A DNA stretch of 64,000 nt from Capillibacterium thermochitinicola (lineage in GTDB: Bacteria; Bacillota; UBA4882; UBA10575), in NCBI RefSeq assembly GCF_013664685.1, contig NZ_JAAKDE010000014.1:1-64000 (forward strand), read 5' to 3'. The first letter of the stretch is position 1. Each line of letters starts with the position of its first letter. Under the pieces are notes generated by a model, which searched no databases, was not told the origin of the DNA, and worked only from the letters and a program-made list of their open reading frames with translations. This document shows positions 26,189-35,167 of the stretch, one piece after another. Made by a program: the position numbers and the translations under genes.

Positions 26189-26731
26189 TCATTTCTTCAG
26201 TGCCAAAGTGGTTAAGGTCAGATCATAATTAAGGATTTTGCGACTCTGGTCGGCGGAGATCCGCACCCGCTCGACAGCAATATACTTTTCATAACCATAA
26301 ACCTGGTTTAAAAAGGCGGCGACCGTAAAAAAGTCCCCCTGGCCGCTCAAGTTGATCCCTACTTTAACCCAGCCTTCCGGGGCCCGTAGCCCATCCAAGA
26401 GCTGTTTTTCGGTCACCTCCAACCCGGCCTTGGCAATTAAAGTCTCAACAACCCCCAAAAATTCAGCCACAAGATTCGGCTGACCCGCCGCGTAAAAGCG
26501 TTCTTCCCAAACCCGCAGGGCTTCGACTGAGGAAAGTTGCGCTTTTCCTTGGTCACGGTCATCTTTACCTTGATTGACACGCCCATCCTCGCGGCTTACG
26601 ATCGGGGTTGGCAAAGACAAGTTGGCCTCCGGACCGAACATACCGGTTGTTCCCAACCGCCAAAGGATGATCGGTATCGAAATGATGATCGCGATCCACG
26701 CCCACTTGCTGGTTTTGCGCTCAGTCGCCAA
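26189..26731 (-). CDS. PilO/GspM-like inner-membrane assembly protein
   Basis: 180 aa: a short cytoplasmic N-terminus, one helix (about 9-25), then a periplasmic ferredoxin-like domain (about 65-180) typical of PilO/GspM, with VWEERFYAAGQ, FTVAAFLNQVYGYEKYIAVERVRIS. Start TTG 26731, 7 bases after GGGGAGGGG and 1 base after the upstream stop. It probably pairs with the GspL-like protein encoded immediately before it. Confidence 0.65.
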   Translation of the reverse strand: MATERKTSKWAWIAIIISIPIILWRLGTTGMFGPEANLSLPTPIVSREDGRVNQGKDDRDQGKAQLSSVEALRVWEERFYAAGQPNLVAEFLGVVETLIAKAGLEVTEKQLLDGLRAPEGWVKVGINLSGQGDFFTVAAFLNQVYGYEKYIAVERVRISADQSRKILNYDLTLTTLALKK

Positions 26732-26732
26732 A

Positions 26733-28097
26733 TTAATTCCCCTCCCCCATTGGCCCGGAAAGACGAAATGCTTCCAACCCTTCACTGTGTTTTCGAATTC
26801 CCCCTCTGATCCGTAAATTCCGCAAGGATGGAGAGGAGAGCAGTCTTTGGTACAAGGTGCTAAAAGACGGTGTGTAACCGCTGACCTCCTTAACCTCGTT
26901 GCCTTCGATCACCAGGGCGGTAATGACCGTCCCTTCCGGCGCAATCTTTTCCCATTCCGTGAAGAATCGAAGGCTGGGGACACGGTTGGACCAAAGATTT
27001 TCGTATCTGGTCAGCCGGGCTTCCACCGACTGGGCCAAACGGGCTTTTTCGCTTATAATCATCTTGTTCCGTTGGCGGGCACTATACTGAAAATAAAAGC
27101 CTCCGAGCAGAAAAAGGACACTCAAACCGGCCGCAACCCGGGAGAGGCGCATCCTTTTCCTGCGGGCCTCCGCATCGTCCGGGTAAAGGCGGAGGGCGGG
27201 CGTGTAACCCAATCCTTCAAGGGCAAGGCCGATCGTAGTTAAAGCCCCCGGCGTTTTGCTCCCCTCGCGCCCGATGACCGAGAGAAGCCCGGCCGGAGGA
27301 AGATAGCCGGTCGCCCCATCCTCCACTCCAAGATGGGCCGTTACCGCCGGAGTAAGCTCTTCCAGATTTAATCCGGACATCCAACCCGATAAGTAGCATC
27401 GGGTCAGCAGCTTTCCGTCGTGGCGCAGTTTTAATTGGACTAAACGCAGCTCGCCCGCCAGGGCTGAAGTATCATACTGGTTTTCCGCTTTTAAGGGGTT
27501 GGGAAAGCTCCGGAGCAAAATTAAACCTTCCCGGTCAAAAAAGGTGATCTCGGTTTCCTGGGTTGAAAAATCAAGGCAAGCGGCCACCTCATTCTCGGGC
27601 ATCCTCACCGGATAAAACAGTAAGTAGTTGATCACCCCGAAAGGACGCGGTACAAAGTATCTCAGGTTCAAGCCGGCATTTTTCAACAGATCGAACCTTG
27701 ATTGAACCGCCGGTTCCGGAAAGACAAAAGCATCAATCTGCATCTGTTCGCCCATCTTTCGCGCCTGAAAACCAAAGATCGCTTCCGTAGCGGACCACTG
27801 GCTTTGTTCCTGTAAAGAAAGGGCGACCGCCTTCTCCAGCGCATCTCCGGAAAGCGCAGGAAGGCGGAGACGGATCCACCGCCCCAAACTCAGCGGTAAA
27901 GCCGCCACAATTCTTTTTCTCCCGATCCGTTGCCGCGCAAAGACCTTGGTCAGTTGGCGGCTCCTCTCCCCGGGGTGGCTAGATTCCCAAGTCTCCCCCA
28001 CAAAGGTCTTCAGGTACGGCCCCTTTCTGCCGCCGACCATCTCCACAATGCTAAAGCCGTCCTCCCGGAGATCAATCGCCGTAACTCTTTTTCCCAT
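26733..28097 (-). CDS. GspL-like protein: PilM and PilN parts fused
   Basis: 454 aa. Residues about 1-300 form an actin-like PilM/GspL cytoplasmic domain (VTAIDLREDGFSIVEM at the start, CLDFSTQETEITFFD in the middle). A membrane helix (about 324-340) and a periplasmic PilN-like domain (about 350-445) follow. GspL proteins recruit the ATPase GspE to the membrane platform. Start ATG 28097. It is followed by PilO- and PilP-like proteins, so the inner-membrane platform mixes type II secretion and type IV pilus traits. Confidence 0.72.
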   Translation of the reverse strand: MGKRVTAIDLREDGFSIVEMVGGRKGPYLKTFVGETWESSHPGERSRQLTKVFARQRIGRKRIVAALPLSLGRWIRLRLPALSGDALEKAVALSLQEQSQWSATEAIFGFQARKMGEQMQIDAFVFPEPAVQSRFDLLKNAGLNLRYFVPRPFGVINYLLFYPVRMPENEVAACLDFSTQETEITFFDREGLILLRSFPNPLKAENQYDTSALAGELRLVQLKLRHDGKLLTRCYLSGWMSGLNLEELTPAVTAHLGVEDGATGYLPPAGLLSVIGREGSKTPGALTTIGLALEGLGYTPALRLYPDDAEARRKRMRLSRVAAGLSVLFLLGGFYFQYSARQRNKMIISEKARLAQSVEARLTRYENLWSNRVPSLRFFTEWEKIAPEGTVITALVIEGNEVKEVSGYTPSFSTLYQRLLSSPSLRNLRIRGGIRKHSEGLEAFRLSGPMGEGN

Positions 28098-28144
28098 CCC
28101 GCTTCATCCCTTTGTTGATTGGTAGAAGGTGCTTCGGACACATT

Positions 28145-29245
28145 TCACTCACTACGGACAATCACACTTTGGTAGGAAAGAACCTTAAAGAAAAAGTCGG
28201 ACCGGTCCCGCCCAGGAATCCGCTCCAGGACGGCCGAGATCTGTAATTCCTTACCGCCTTCTTCCTCCGGGAGGATAATCCGCACCCCCCAGATCCGGGT
28301 CTTTAGGTTAAAACACAACCAAACCTTCTCCGCGTCAATCTCCCGGTTATACACCATTCTAAGGTAATTAACAAAGCTCTCGCGATTCGTAAAAGGATTG
28401 GCAACCCGATACTCTTCAAAATCATAAAGCTCGACCCGGCCGAAAAGCCAACTGAGCACCGTCTCCACATAGTGGCGGCTGGCGTAATTGGGATTGACGA
28501 TTCCCTCACCTGTGACCAACTCCCCCATCTCCTCCGGTGACGGCAGGAATTCCAACTGCAGGGCGGCAAGAAGCCGGGCCACGTCCGTTGTGTTTACAAA
28601 GGTGCTCCTTTTTTCGTTGAAATTATTGATTATCCTTTCTTCCGCCGTAATCGTCAAATCCAGACCAGCCCGGTACAAAAGCGAAAGAAAGACTTCCCCG
28701 TCAAGAAGATGAAAGGCCGCCGGGCCGTAAATGGTACACTGGTCCAACAGGGCGTCCTCCACCGCCGTCTTGCCCAGTGCTTTCAGTTCGCTCTTGGTCA
28801 GGAAATAATTCTTCCGCGCGAGGGTTTCGGTCGGTCCCGCCGCCCACCCGAACAACTCTTCCGTGACCGCCTGACGCAGGCGGGGGGTTGCCGCGAAATA
28901 CTCGTCAAGCAACGCTTTTGTCGCGTTGTTCGGATTAAAACGGCTTCCTTCATCCCACAGCTCCACCGTAGCGCCCGGATACCCGGCTTCCGCCAACCTT
29001 TCCTCAGGAAAAACCCTTTCCGCCGGGGTATCGTACGCACCGTCCACCGTGTGCAGCCAGTGTAGCACCAGGGAAAAGACTTCGTCTCCGCCCCGGCGTA
29101 ACTCCTCTTCTTTTAAAAACTGTTGCCCGGCAACCCTTTTTACTTCCAACAATGATTCGGTGGCAAAAAGCAGCGCGGTGATCATCATAATCACCCAAAC
29201 CACCATCAATTCGGCGCTTCCCTTCTGCTTACGCCCCTCATTCAT
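28145..29245 (-). CDS. gspK: GspK-like minor pseudopilin
   Basis: 366 aa. A hydrophobic N-terminal helix (ELMVVWVIMMITALLFA) with the GspK-type short leader is followed by a large alpha domain; WDEGSRFNPNNAT matches the GspK E-xx-N-NP signature. GspK caps the pseudopilus tip with GspI and GspJ. It overlaps the upstream pseudopilin gene by 4 bases (ATGA at 29245); a GTG at 29257 is an alternative start. The helix has Ser-Ala rather than Gly at the cleavage site, so processing needs checking. Confidence 0.8.
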   Translation of the reverse strand: MNEGRKQKGSAELMVVWVIMMITALLFATESLLEVKRVAGQQFLKEEELRRGGDEVFSLVLHWLHTVDGAYDTPAERVFPEERLAEAGYPGATVELWDEGSRFNPNNATKALLDEYFAATPRLRQAVTEELFGWAAGPTETLARKNYFLTKSELKALGKTAVEDALLDQCTIYGPAAFHLLDGEVFLSLLYRAGLDLTITAEERIINNFNEKRSTFVNTTDVARLLAALQLEFLPSPEEMGELVTGEGIVNPNYASRHYVETVLSWLFGRVELYDFEEYRVANPFTNRESFVNYLRMVYNREIDAEKVWLCFNLKTRIWGVRIILPEEEGGKELQISAVLERIPGRDRSDFFFKVLSYQSVIVRSE

Positions 29246-29868
29246 TGAAAACGACACTCCATTCCCACCGGAATAGAAACAACCAGCGGGGGAACCCTTT
29301 TCTCTCCACCGGCCGTGTCTTCCGCCCGCAAACTAATCTCCAAGCGAATCAGGCGCGGGTAATCCCGGTCGTCCCAATAATCCACCCACACGCCGCGGTC
29401 GGCCTGGAGATAAGTGAACTTCGCCGCCGCCACCTTCTCCAGGAGCAGTTCCTCCCGGACCTCGTTGGGCTGCGCCGTATCGTATTGCCGAATAACAATC
29501 TGCCCCTCCGCAAAATAAAGTCCTTCCCGTTGAATCCCGTTCCGCTCCGTGACCACCGGCAAGTCAAACCCGTCATCCGTTCCCCGCAGGTGTTCGATCT
29601 TTCCATCCAAATAAGGATAGTAATACGCGCGGTCCACGATCCGCCGCACGTTTATGGTCAGTAAACGGGCCGCCCTGGTCGACGCGTCATCGGAAAAATT
29701 CCGTTGCCAGAGGCCATAGGTATTCCGTAACAAAGACAAGGCGGCCAGCATTACCATCCCGGTCAAAGTTAAGGCCATGAGCACTTCCAGGAGGGTAAAT
29801 CCGGCATCATTTCTTGGTCTGGTCCTACTCGAACTGCAGACGCGAAACAGAAATTCTTCTTTCGCCAA
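29242..29868 (-). CDS. gspJ: GspJ-like minor pseudopilin
   Basis: 208 aa. The class III signal AGFTLLEVLMALTLTGMVMLAAL (Gly at -1, Phe at +1, Glu at +5) begins near residue 22, followed by a helix and a beta-rich globular domain. It fits GspJ by size and by position between the GspI- and GspK-like genes. Start TTG 29868, with GGAGGGA 5 bases upstream; this overlaps the end of the preceding gene by 44 bases. Confidence 0.75.
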   Translation of the reverse strand: MAKEEFLFRVCSSSRTRPRNDAGFTLLEVLMALTLTGMVMLAALSLLRNTYGLWQRNFSDDASTRAARLLTINVRRIVDRAYYYPYLDGKIEHLRGTDDGFDLPVVTERNGIQREGLYFAEGQIVIRQYDTAQPNEVREELLLEKVAAAKFTYLQADRGVWVDYWDDRDYPRLIRLEISLRAEDTAGGEKRVPPLVVSIPVGMECRFQ

Positions 29869-30184
29869 CCGTCTCCCTCCAGTTGACCGTCAATTCATGC
29901 CGGACCAACCCTTCGCCCAGCCGCTCAACGCGGTAAATCCAGTGGAAGTGGGCCCAAGGCGCGGGAAAATCCCCCTCGTGCGCCTTCTCCACTTGATAAA
30001 TGATCTCCTCCAGTTTCCCGGCGGCCAGCAGATATGCCTCCTGCCGGTGGGTGAGATAACGATCGGAAACCAAAAAACCGGAAAAGGCGGGCATAAGGTA
30101 ACGAACCGCCAGCCCAATAAGGACAAGAGCCAAGACCACCTCAAGAAGGGTAAAGCCGTCGTCGCCGCGTTTCGCCATCCTCAT
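29825..30184 (-). CDS. gspI: GspI-like minor pseudopilin
   Basis: 119 aa with a short basic leader and class III signal DGFTLLEVVLALVLIGLAV. The rest is a small domain with YLLAAGKLEEIIYQVE, the typical GspI conserved stretch. Start ATG 30184 overlaps the stop of the upstream gene by 4 bases. A part of the pseudopilus tip by family. Confidence 0.77.
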   Translation of the reverse strand: MRMAKRGDDGFTLLEVVLALVLIGLAVRYLMPAFSGFLVSDRYLTHRQEAYLLAAGKLEEIIYQVEKAHEGDFPAPWAHFHWIYRVERLGEGLVRHELTVNWRETVGERRISVSRLQFE

Positions 30185-30657
30185 TCCCGCACCACCTCAA
30201 AATAACCGGCGGCATTTGGTAAGAGCCGGTATTCTCGCCCCTGCGGCGTCCCGAGTCGGATTTCCCCCGTCACGGGTTCAAAACGGGCAAAGACCAGCTC
30301 CAACTCTTCCAGGCCGGTATAGGCCAGAGTCTTCAGGCTCCTGTTTAAAACCGTATCATCCATTTGCAACAGGTAAAAGCGTTCATTGGGGAAAAAACGG
30401 CAACGGTAATCGCCCGGCCTTCCCAAACTCTCCGCCCGTAAAGTTTGGAGGTCGGCCTCCACCTGCTTGAGGTCGATCCGCTCGGTGAGGCGGCGGGCCG
30501 CTTCGTCAAAATCATAGATAAAGATGGAGTAAAGAAGGGTAATTAAAGCTAAAACCGCTACTACTTCAAAGAGGGTAAAACCTGCCGTGCGCTCCTCATC
30601 CCGCCGTGCGCTATTCCGCCGCTTATCCCTCGGGCAGGCCGGAATAAACCGGGTCAT
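30181..30657 (-). CDS. gspH: GspH-like minor pseudopilin
   Basis: 158 aa. After a long basic leader of about 25 residues comes the class III signal AGFTLFEVVAVLALITLLY and a GspH/FimT-size globular domain. ATG 30657 is taken although its ribosome site is poor; a TTG at 30687 would lengthen the leader. It overlaps the gspG-like gene by 35 bases. Confidence 0.72.
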   Translation of the reverse strand: MTRFIPACPRDKRRNSARRDEERTAGFTLFEVVAVLALITLLYSIFIYDFDEAARRLTERIDLKQVEADLQTLRAESLGRPGDYRCRFFPNERFYLLQMDDTVLNRSLKTLAYTGLEELELVFARFEPVTGEIRLGTPQGREYRLLPNAAGYFEVVRE

Positions 30658-31096
30658 CCTCTTCTTCCCAGAGGCTGATATCAGCATTGACCCCTGAACC
30701 TCCCTCTTCGCCGTCCGCCCCTAGGGAGTATAAGTCAAAACTATCATAATTGCGGGTTCCCGGGAAGCGGTAGACATACTCATTCCCCCAGGGATCCTTC
30801 GGGATGGGACCTTCAATATAAGGACCGTTCCAATTTCCCCGGTCGGAAGCCGGTCGTACCCGCAGCGCCGCTAAACCCTCTGCCGTTGAAGGATAGGTGC
30901 CCATGTCGAGCCGGTAATCGTTCAAACAATTTTTCAAGAGGGCCATCTGTGCCCGGGCGGTCTGCACTTTCCCGGTCTCCAGCCGCTTCCAGATGGAAGG
31001 CCCGACCAACGCGTACAAGGCCGCCACCAAAAATAAAACGGCAATTACTTCAAATAACGTGAAACCTTCCTTTTGTTGAAACTTGATTCTCTTCAT
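30623..31096 (-). CDS. gspG: GspG major pseudopilin
   Basis: 157 aa. Short leader and class III signal EGFTLFEVIAVLFLVAALYALVGP, then the GspG calcium-site region: LDMGTYPSTAEGLAAL, KDPWGNEYVYRFPG, and GADGEEGGSGVNADI. GspG polymerises into the pseudopilus that pushes substrates through the secretin. It needs a prepilin peptidase (GspO/PilD), not encoded in this window. Start ATG 31096; it is the first of five consecutive pseudopilin genes. Confidence 0.92.
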   Translation of the reverse strand: MKRIKFQQKEGFTLFEVIAVLFLVAALYALVGPSIWKRLETGKVQTARAQMALLKNCLNDYRLDMGTYPSTAEGLAALRVRPASDRGNWNGPYIEGPIPKDPWGNEYVYRFPGTRNYDSFDLYSLGADGEEGGSGVNADISLWEEEDDPVYSGLPEG

Positions 31097-31117
31097 GCCT
31101 GTTCCCCTCCCACAAGC

Positions 31118-32314
31118 TTAATAGCCAATGTTTAGACTGATAATTGGCAAGAGCACCGCGATGGCAATCAGGAAGATCAAACCGGTGAGTAAAATAATCA
31201 AGACCGGCCCCAACAAGGAAACCAGCGCGTTCAGCTTCTGTTTGGCCTCGGTTTCATAAAACCGTGCCAGATGGGCGGCCATCTCATCAAGGGTGCCCGC
31301 CTCTTCGCCGACGCCAAACATCTCCCCGACCAAACTGGGCAGCACCGTTTGCCGGGAAAGAAAACGGGCGAAGCTTCCCCCTTTGCGCACCTCTTCTTCC
31401 GCCGTGCCGATCAGGTCGGCCACGATCACATTGCTGATCGTTGTCTTTAATAGCGAAAGACTCTCCAGAAGCGGTACCCCGCTTTTCAACAGTAAACTTA
31501 AGGTACGGGCAAAATCAGCCAAAATAAACCGCATCTGGAGTCCGCCGGTAACCGGCAGGTTCAAAAGCAGACGGTCGCGGAGGCGCCTTCCTTGCTCCGT
31601 ACTGAAATAGAAAATCAACAGGAGCAACAGTAAACCAACCGTCACCGCCAGGATTAAGCCAATCGTTTGCAGATTTTTGCTCAGTCCCAGAACAATCCGG
31701 GTAATCCTGGGGAGGTCACTGCCGCTCTGCGTAAAGAGTGCCTCAAACTGGGGCACCACCTTTAACAGGAGGAAGATGGTCGCCGCAATACTGGCGATGA
31801 AGACCATGAGTGGATACGTAAGGCTGGAAAGGATCTGTCGCCGTAGATTTAGCTCCTCTTCCATGGTCTGCGCCAGCCGTCCCATGATCTGCGGCAGTAA
31901 CCCGGTATTTTCCCCCACCCGGACCAGACTCACGTATAAAGAGTCAAAGAACAAATTGTGGTCCTCCATGGCACGGGAAAGGGAGACGCCGGCTTTCATC
32001 TGCTGATGGACCGTGCGGATCACGCGACCGAGGGGATTGTTCTGCAATAAGTTGACCACAATCTCCATCGCCTTGTCCAGCGTAATCCCGGACGCCAAAA
32101 GTCCCGCGAGTTGGCGGGTAAAAAGGAAAAGATCCTGCTTGTTGCCGCCTTTCTTCAGAAAACGTCCATAGTTTGACCGTTTGACCTCCCGCACCTCAAT
32201 GGGGATCAAGCCTTCCTCCTTCAAGGTGCGGAGGAGAACGGTTTTGTTTGCAGCCGTGCGCGTCCCCGTAATGATTCGCCCGGTGGCCTCAGCTGCTTTA
32301 TAACGAAATTCCAC
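31118..32314 (-). CDS. gspF: GspF inner-membrane platform protein
   Basis: 398 aa, family length. Two T2SSF repeats are visible, each ending with a membrane span (about 165-190 and 370-392), with FTRQLAGLLASGITLDKAM and FARTLSLLLKSGVPLLESL as the repeated openings. GspF anchors the machine and contacts the ATPase. Start GTG 32314, 5 bases after AGGG, giving the typical VEFRYKA opening; 27 further codons upstream overlap gspE and are rejected. Confidence 0.92.
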   Translation of the reverse strand: MEFRYKAAEATGRIITGTRTAANKTVLLRTLKEEGLIPIEVREVKRSNYGRFLKKGGNKQDLFLFTRQLAGLLASGITLDKAMEIVVNLLQNNPLGRVIRTVHQQMKAGVSLSRAMEDHNLFFDSLYVSLVRVGENTGLLPQIMGRLAQTMEEELNLRRQILSSLTYPLMVFIASIAATIFLLLKVVPQFEALFTQSGSDLPRITRIVLGLSKNLQTIGLILAVTVGLLLLLLIFYFSTEQGRRLRDRLLLNLPVTGGLQMRFILADFARTLSLLLKSGVPLLESLSLLKTTISNVIVADLIGTAEEEVRKGGSFARFLSRQTVLPSLVGEMFGVGEEAGTLDEMAAHLARFYETEAKQKLNALVSLLGPVLIILLTGLIFLIAIAVLLPIISLNIGY

Positions 32315-32331
32315 TTTTGCCCTGATCCCCC

Positions 32332-34032
32332 TTACTCCTGAGTCACGCGCAAGACCTCTTCCAAAGTGGTAAGGCCCGCCCTGACCTTGTCCCACCCGTC
32401 TTCACGAAGGGTTTTCATCCCTTCGGCAATCGCCACCTTCTTGATCTGGGATGTACTGGCGTTGGCCATGATCAGTTTCTCTATCTGTTCGCTGGTGATC
32501 AGCAACTCAAAAAGCCCCAACCGTCCTTTGTAGCCGATGTAATTGCACTCCTCGCACCCGGTCCCGCGGTAAAGCCGGGCCGGTGGCTGGGAAATTTCCG
32601 CTAAAATTTCCCGCTCGGCCGCACTCGGGGTGTATTCCACCCGGCAGGCCGGGCAGATCCGCCTCACCAGCCGCTGGGCCAAAACCCCCTTCACGGTCGA
32701 CGCCACCAAATACGGTTCGATCCCGATATCGACCAAGCGGGTATAGGTCGCCGCCGCGTTGTTGGTATGCAGGGTGGAAAAGACCAGGTGGCCGGTGAGG
32801 GCCGATTGCACCGCCACCTCCGCCGTTTCCCGGTCCCGGATCTCACCCACCAGGATAATATCGGGGTCGTGCCGGATCACGGTGCGCAAACCCTGCGCAA
32901 AACCAAAATTCAGCTTTGGGTTGACGGGGATTTGGTCGATCCCAATCATCTCGTATTCCACCGGGTCTTCGATCGTAATTATCTTCCGTTCAGGCCGGTT
33001 CAGCCGCGCCAGCACCGCATATAACGTGGTGGTCTTTCCGCTGCCGGTGGGGCCGGTGACCAGGATCATCCCATGGGAGATGTTGATCAGCCGCTCAAAC
33101 TGGTCCAAGAGGCCGTCCATCCCCAGCACCCCCAGATCCAGCAGGAAGCCTTGGTGATTGAGGATCCGGATCACCGCCGACTCCCCGTGTAAAACCGGGA
33201 CCACCGCCACCCGTAAGTCCAACTCCTTATCCCCAAGCATAAACCGGATCCGGCCGTCCTGCGGCAAACGCCGCTCGGTGATATCCATGCCCGCCATCAA
33301 TTTCAAGCGGGAGATGATCGCGGCGTAAAGGTTACGGGGTGGCGCGTTTCTTTCGTAGAGAACACCGTCAATTCTGTACCGGAGCTTTACCTCTTTTTCG
33401 AAGGGTTGCAGGTGAATATCACTGGCCTTTAACCGGATCCCTTCCGCGATCAGAAAATTGACCAAACGGACAATGGGGGCCTCGTTGGCCAGGTTCTCCA
33501 GATCTCCGGCGGTTCCATTGTCGAACGTCTCGACCACCAGATTCTTCATCTCCGCCTCGGTTAAATTTTCCAAAATGGCCGAGACGTTATGGAGGCGTTC
33601 ATGATAATACTTTTCCAGGCCTCTTTCGATCTGCTCTTTTGTGGTGATCGCCAGTTTAATGGTGACGCCCAACTCCCGCCGGAGGTTGTCCAGTGCAATC
33701 GTGGCAAAGGGATCCGCACAGGCCACGGTGATACTGTTTTCTCCCTTGGCAATTGGAATCACTCGATACTCGTGGGCCTGTTTCGGCGTGATACAATTGA
33801 TCACCTCGGGGGGAATGGTTTCATCGGCCGGCCGGGCTAAGGGCAGCCCCTGCTGCTCGACAAGGGTTTCGATCACATCCTCCTCGGTCAAAATCCCCTC
33901 CGCGACCAAGATTTCCCCCAGATACCGGCCGTCTTCTTTTTGCCTTTTCAAGGCGCGTTCCAATTGTTCCTGGGTGATCAGACCCTTATTGATGAGAATC
34001 TCGCCGAAATATCTGATTTTGTTCTCCGTCAA
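32332..34032 (-). CDS. gspE: GspE secretion ATPase with MshEN-type N-terminus
   Basis: 566 aa. The C-terminal ATPase has Walker A GPTGSGKTT, the Asp box ITIEDPVEYE, Walker B DIILVGEIRD, the His box STLHTNNA, and a CxxC-CxxC zinc site (CPAC, CEEC). The first 65 residues fit the MshEN pattern (FGEILINKGLITQEQL, then LGEILVAEGILTEEDV), a motif known to bind cyclic di-GMP in related ATPases. Start TTG 34032 is chosen since GGAAGG is 7 bases ahead; GTG 34038 is the alternative. It powers pseudopilus assembly. It follows a glycosyltransferase gene by about 20 bases, so the secretion and sugar genes are one transcription run. Confidence 0.93.
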   Translation of the reverse strand: MTENKIRYFGEILINKGLITQEQLERALKRQKEDGRYLGEILVAEGILTEEDVIETLVEQQGLPLARPADETIPPEVINCITPKQAHEYRVIPIAKGENSITVACADPFATIALDNLRRELGVTIKLAITTKEQIERGLEKYYHERLHNVSAILENLTEAEMKNLVVETFDNGTAGDLENLANEAPIVRLVNFLIAEGIRLKASDIHLQPFEKEVKLRYRIDGVLYERNAPPRNLYAAIISRLKLMAGMDITERRLPQDGRIRFMLGDKELDLRVAVVPVLHGESAVIRILNHQGFLLDLGVLGMDGLLDQFERLINISHGMILVTGPTGSGKTTTLYAVLARLNRPERKIITIEDPVEYEMIGIDQIPVNPKLNFGFAQGLRTVIRHDPDIILVGEIRDRETAEVAVQSALTGHLVFSTLHTNNAAATYTRLVDIGIEPYLVASTVKGVLAQRLVRRICPACRVEYTPSAAEREILAEISQPPARLYRGTGCEECNYIGYKGRLGLFELLITSEQIEKLIMANASTSQIKKVAIAEGMKTLREDGWDKVRAGLTTLEEVLRVTQE

Positions 34033-34053
34033 CGCCACACCTTCCAGTTAACT

Positions 34054-35013
34054 TCAGTTCTGTTGATCATCATCGGCAAAGTTATGTAATGCTTTGACAA
34101 TATATAAAGGACGCCCTTTGGCCTCGTCAAAGATCCGCCCGATATATTCACCGATCACGCCCAAGGTCACTAAGATAACACCGTGGAAAAAGAGGTTCAC
34201 CGCCAAGATCGAAGCCCAACCCTGGACCGTCCGGGACGTAAAGAGCCGTAGATAGAGAACGACCAACAGATAACAGAAGCTGAGCCCGGACAGGAGGATT
34301 CCGGTGAAGGAGGCCAGTTTCAAAGGCTTGTTGGAGAAGGAGGTCACCGCATCAAAAGCAAACTTCAACATTTTTTTCAAAGGATACTTGGTTTCCCCCG
34401 CAAAGCGCGGATGCCGTTCGTAATACACCGCCACTTGGTTAAACCCCAACCAGCTGATCAGCCCCCGGACATACCTGTTTCTTTCGCCCAACCCTTTCAG
34501 GGCATCGCAGACCTTGCGGTCAATTAGGCGAAAATCCCCGGTATCGACCGGGATGTCCACATCGGTCATCCGTCGTAAAAAGCGGTAGAAAACCTTCGCG
34601 GTAAACTTCTTAAAGAAGGTTTCGCCTTCCCGCTTGATTCTCCTACCGTAAACAACATCGTAACCCTCTTTCCACTTGGCAATCATCTCGGGGATGACCT
34701 CCGGCGGATCTTGCAGATCCGCGTCGATCACCACCACGGCCTCCCCACGGGCGTAATCCATCCCGGCGGTAATCGCCACTTGATGGCCGAAGTTACGTGA
34801 GAATTCAATGAACTTCACTCTGCGATCCTTTTGACACAATTCGCTAACCAGCGGTCCGGTTTGGTCTTTGCTCCCGTCATTGACAAAAATAATTTCGTAC
34901 TCTTCCTGCACACCGTCCATGACGGCTTTTAACCGCTTGTAGCTTTCCAAAACCACTTTTTCTTCATTATATACCGGCACGACAATGGAGTAAATTACCT
35001 TACCCGCCATCAT
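34054..35013 (-). CDS. GtrB/DPM-like polyprenyl-phosphate glycosyltransferase (GT2)
   Basis: About 319 aa. The N-terminal GT2 catalytic domain has SIVVPVYNEE, FVNDGSKDQT, VVIDADLQDPPEVIPEM (DxD-type motif) and two C-terminal membrane helices (about 240-262 and 275-300). This family transfers a sugar from a nucleotide donor to undecaprenyl phosphate on the cytoplasmic face, supplying the lipid-linked sugar used by GT-C enzymes. ATG 35013 or 35010 both follow GGGAGG; ATG at 35010 has better spacing. A donor for the protein O-mannosyltransferase next door is the likely role; mannose is not proven. Confidence 0.87.
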   Translation of the reverse strand: MMAGKVIYSIVVPVYNEEKVVLESYKRLKAVMDGVQEEYEIIFVNDGSKDQTGPLVSELCQKDRRVKFIEFSRNFGHQVAITAGMDYARGEAVVVIDADLQDPPEVIPEMIAKWKEGYDVVYGRRIKREGETFFKKFTAKVFYRFLRRMTDVDIPVDTGDFRLIDRKVCDALKGLGERNRYVRGLISWLGFNQVAVYYERHPRFAGETKYPLKKMLKFAFDAVTSFSNKPLKLASFTGILLSGLSFCYLLVVLYLRLFTSRTVQGWASILAVNLFFHGVILVTLGVIGEYIGRIFDEAKGRPLYIVKALHNFADDDQQN

Positions 35014-35167
35014 AAAACCTCCCTTTTGCCCTTCTTTTCTCCCCACGCCTCAAACCCCAACGGATAACCGCCAACAATCCGACAAGATTGCCCCGCCGCG
35101 CCGGGGTAACGCACCGGACTTCACGGGCTTAATACTGGCCCGACTACGCCGGCCGGGTTGGCTTTCC

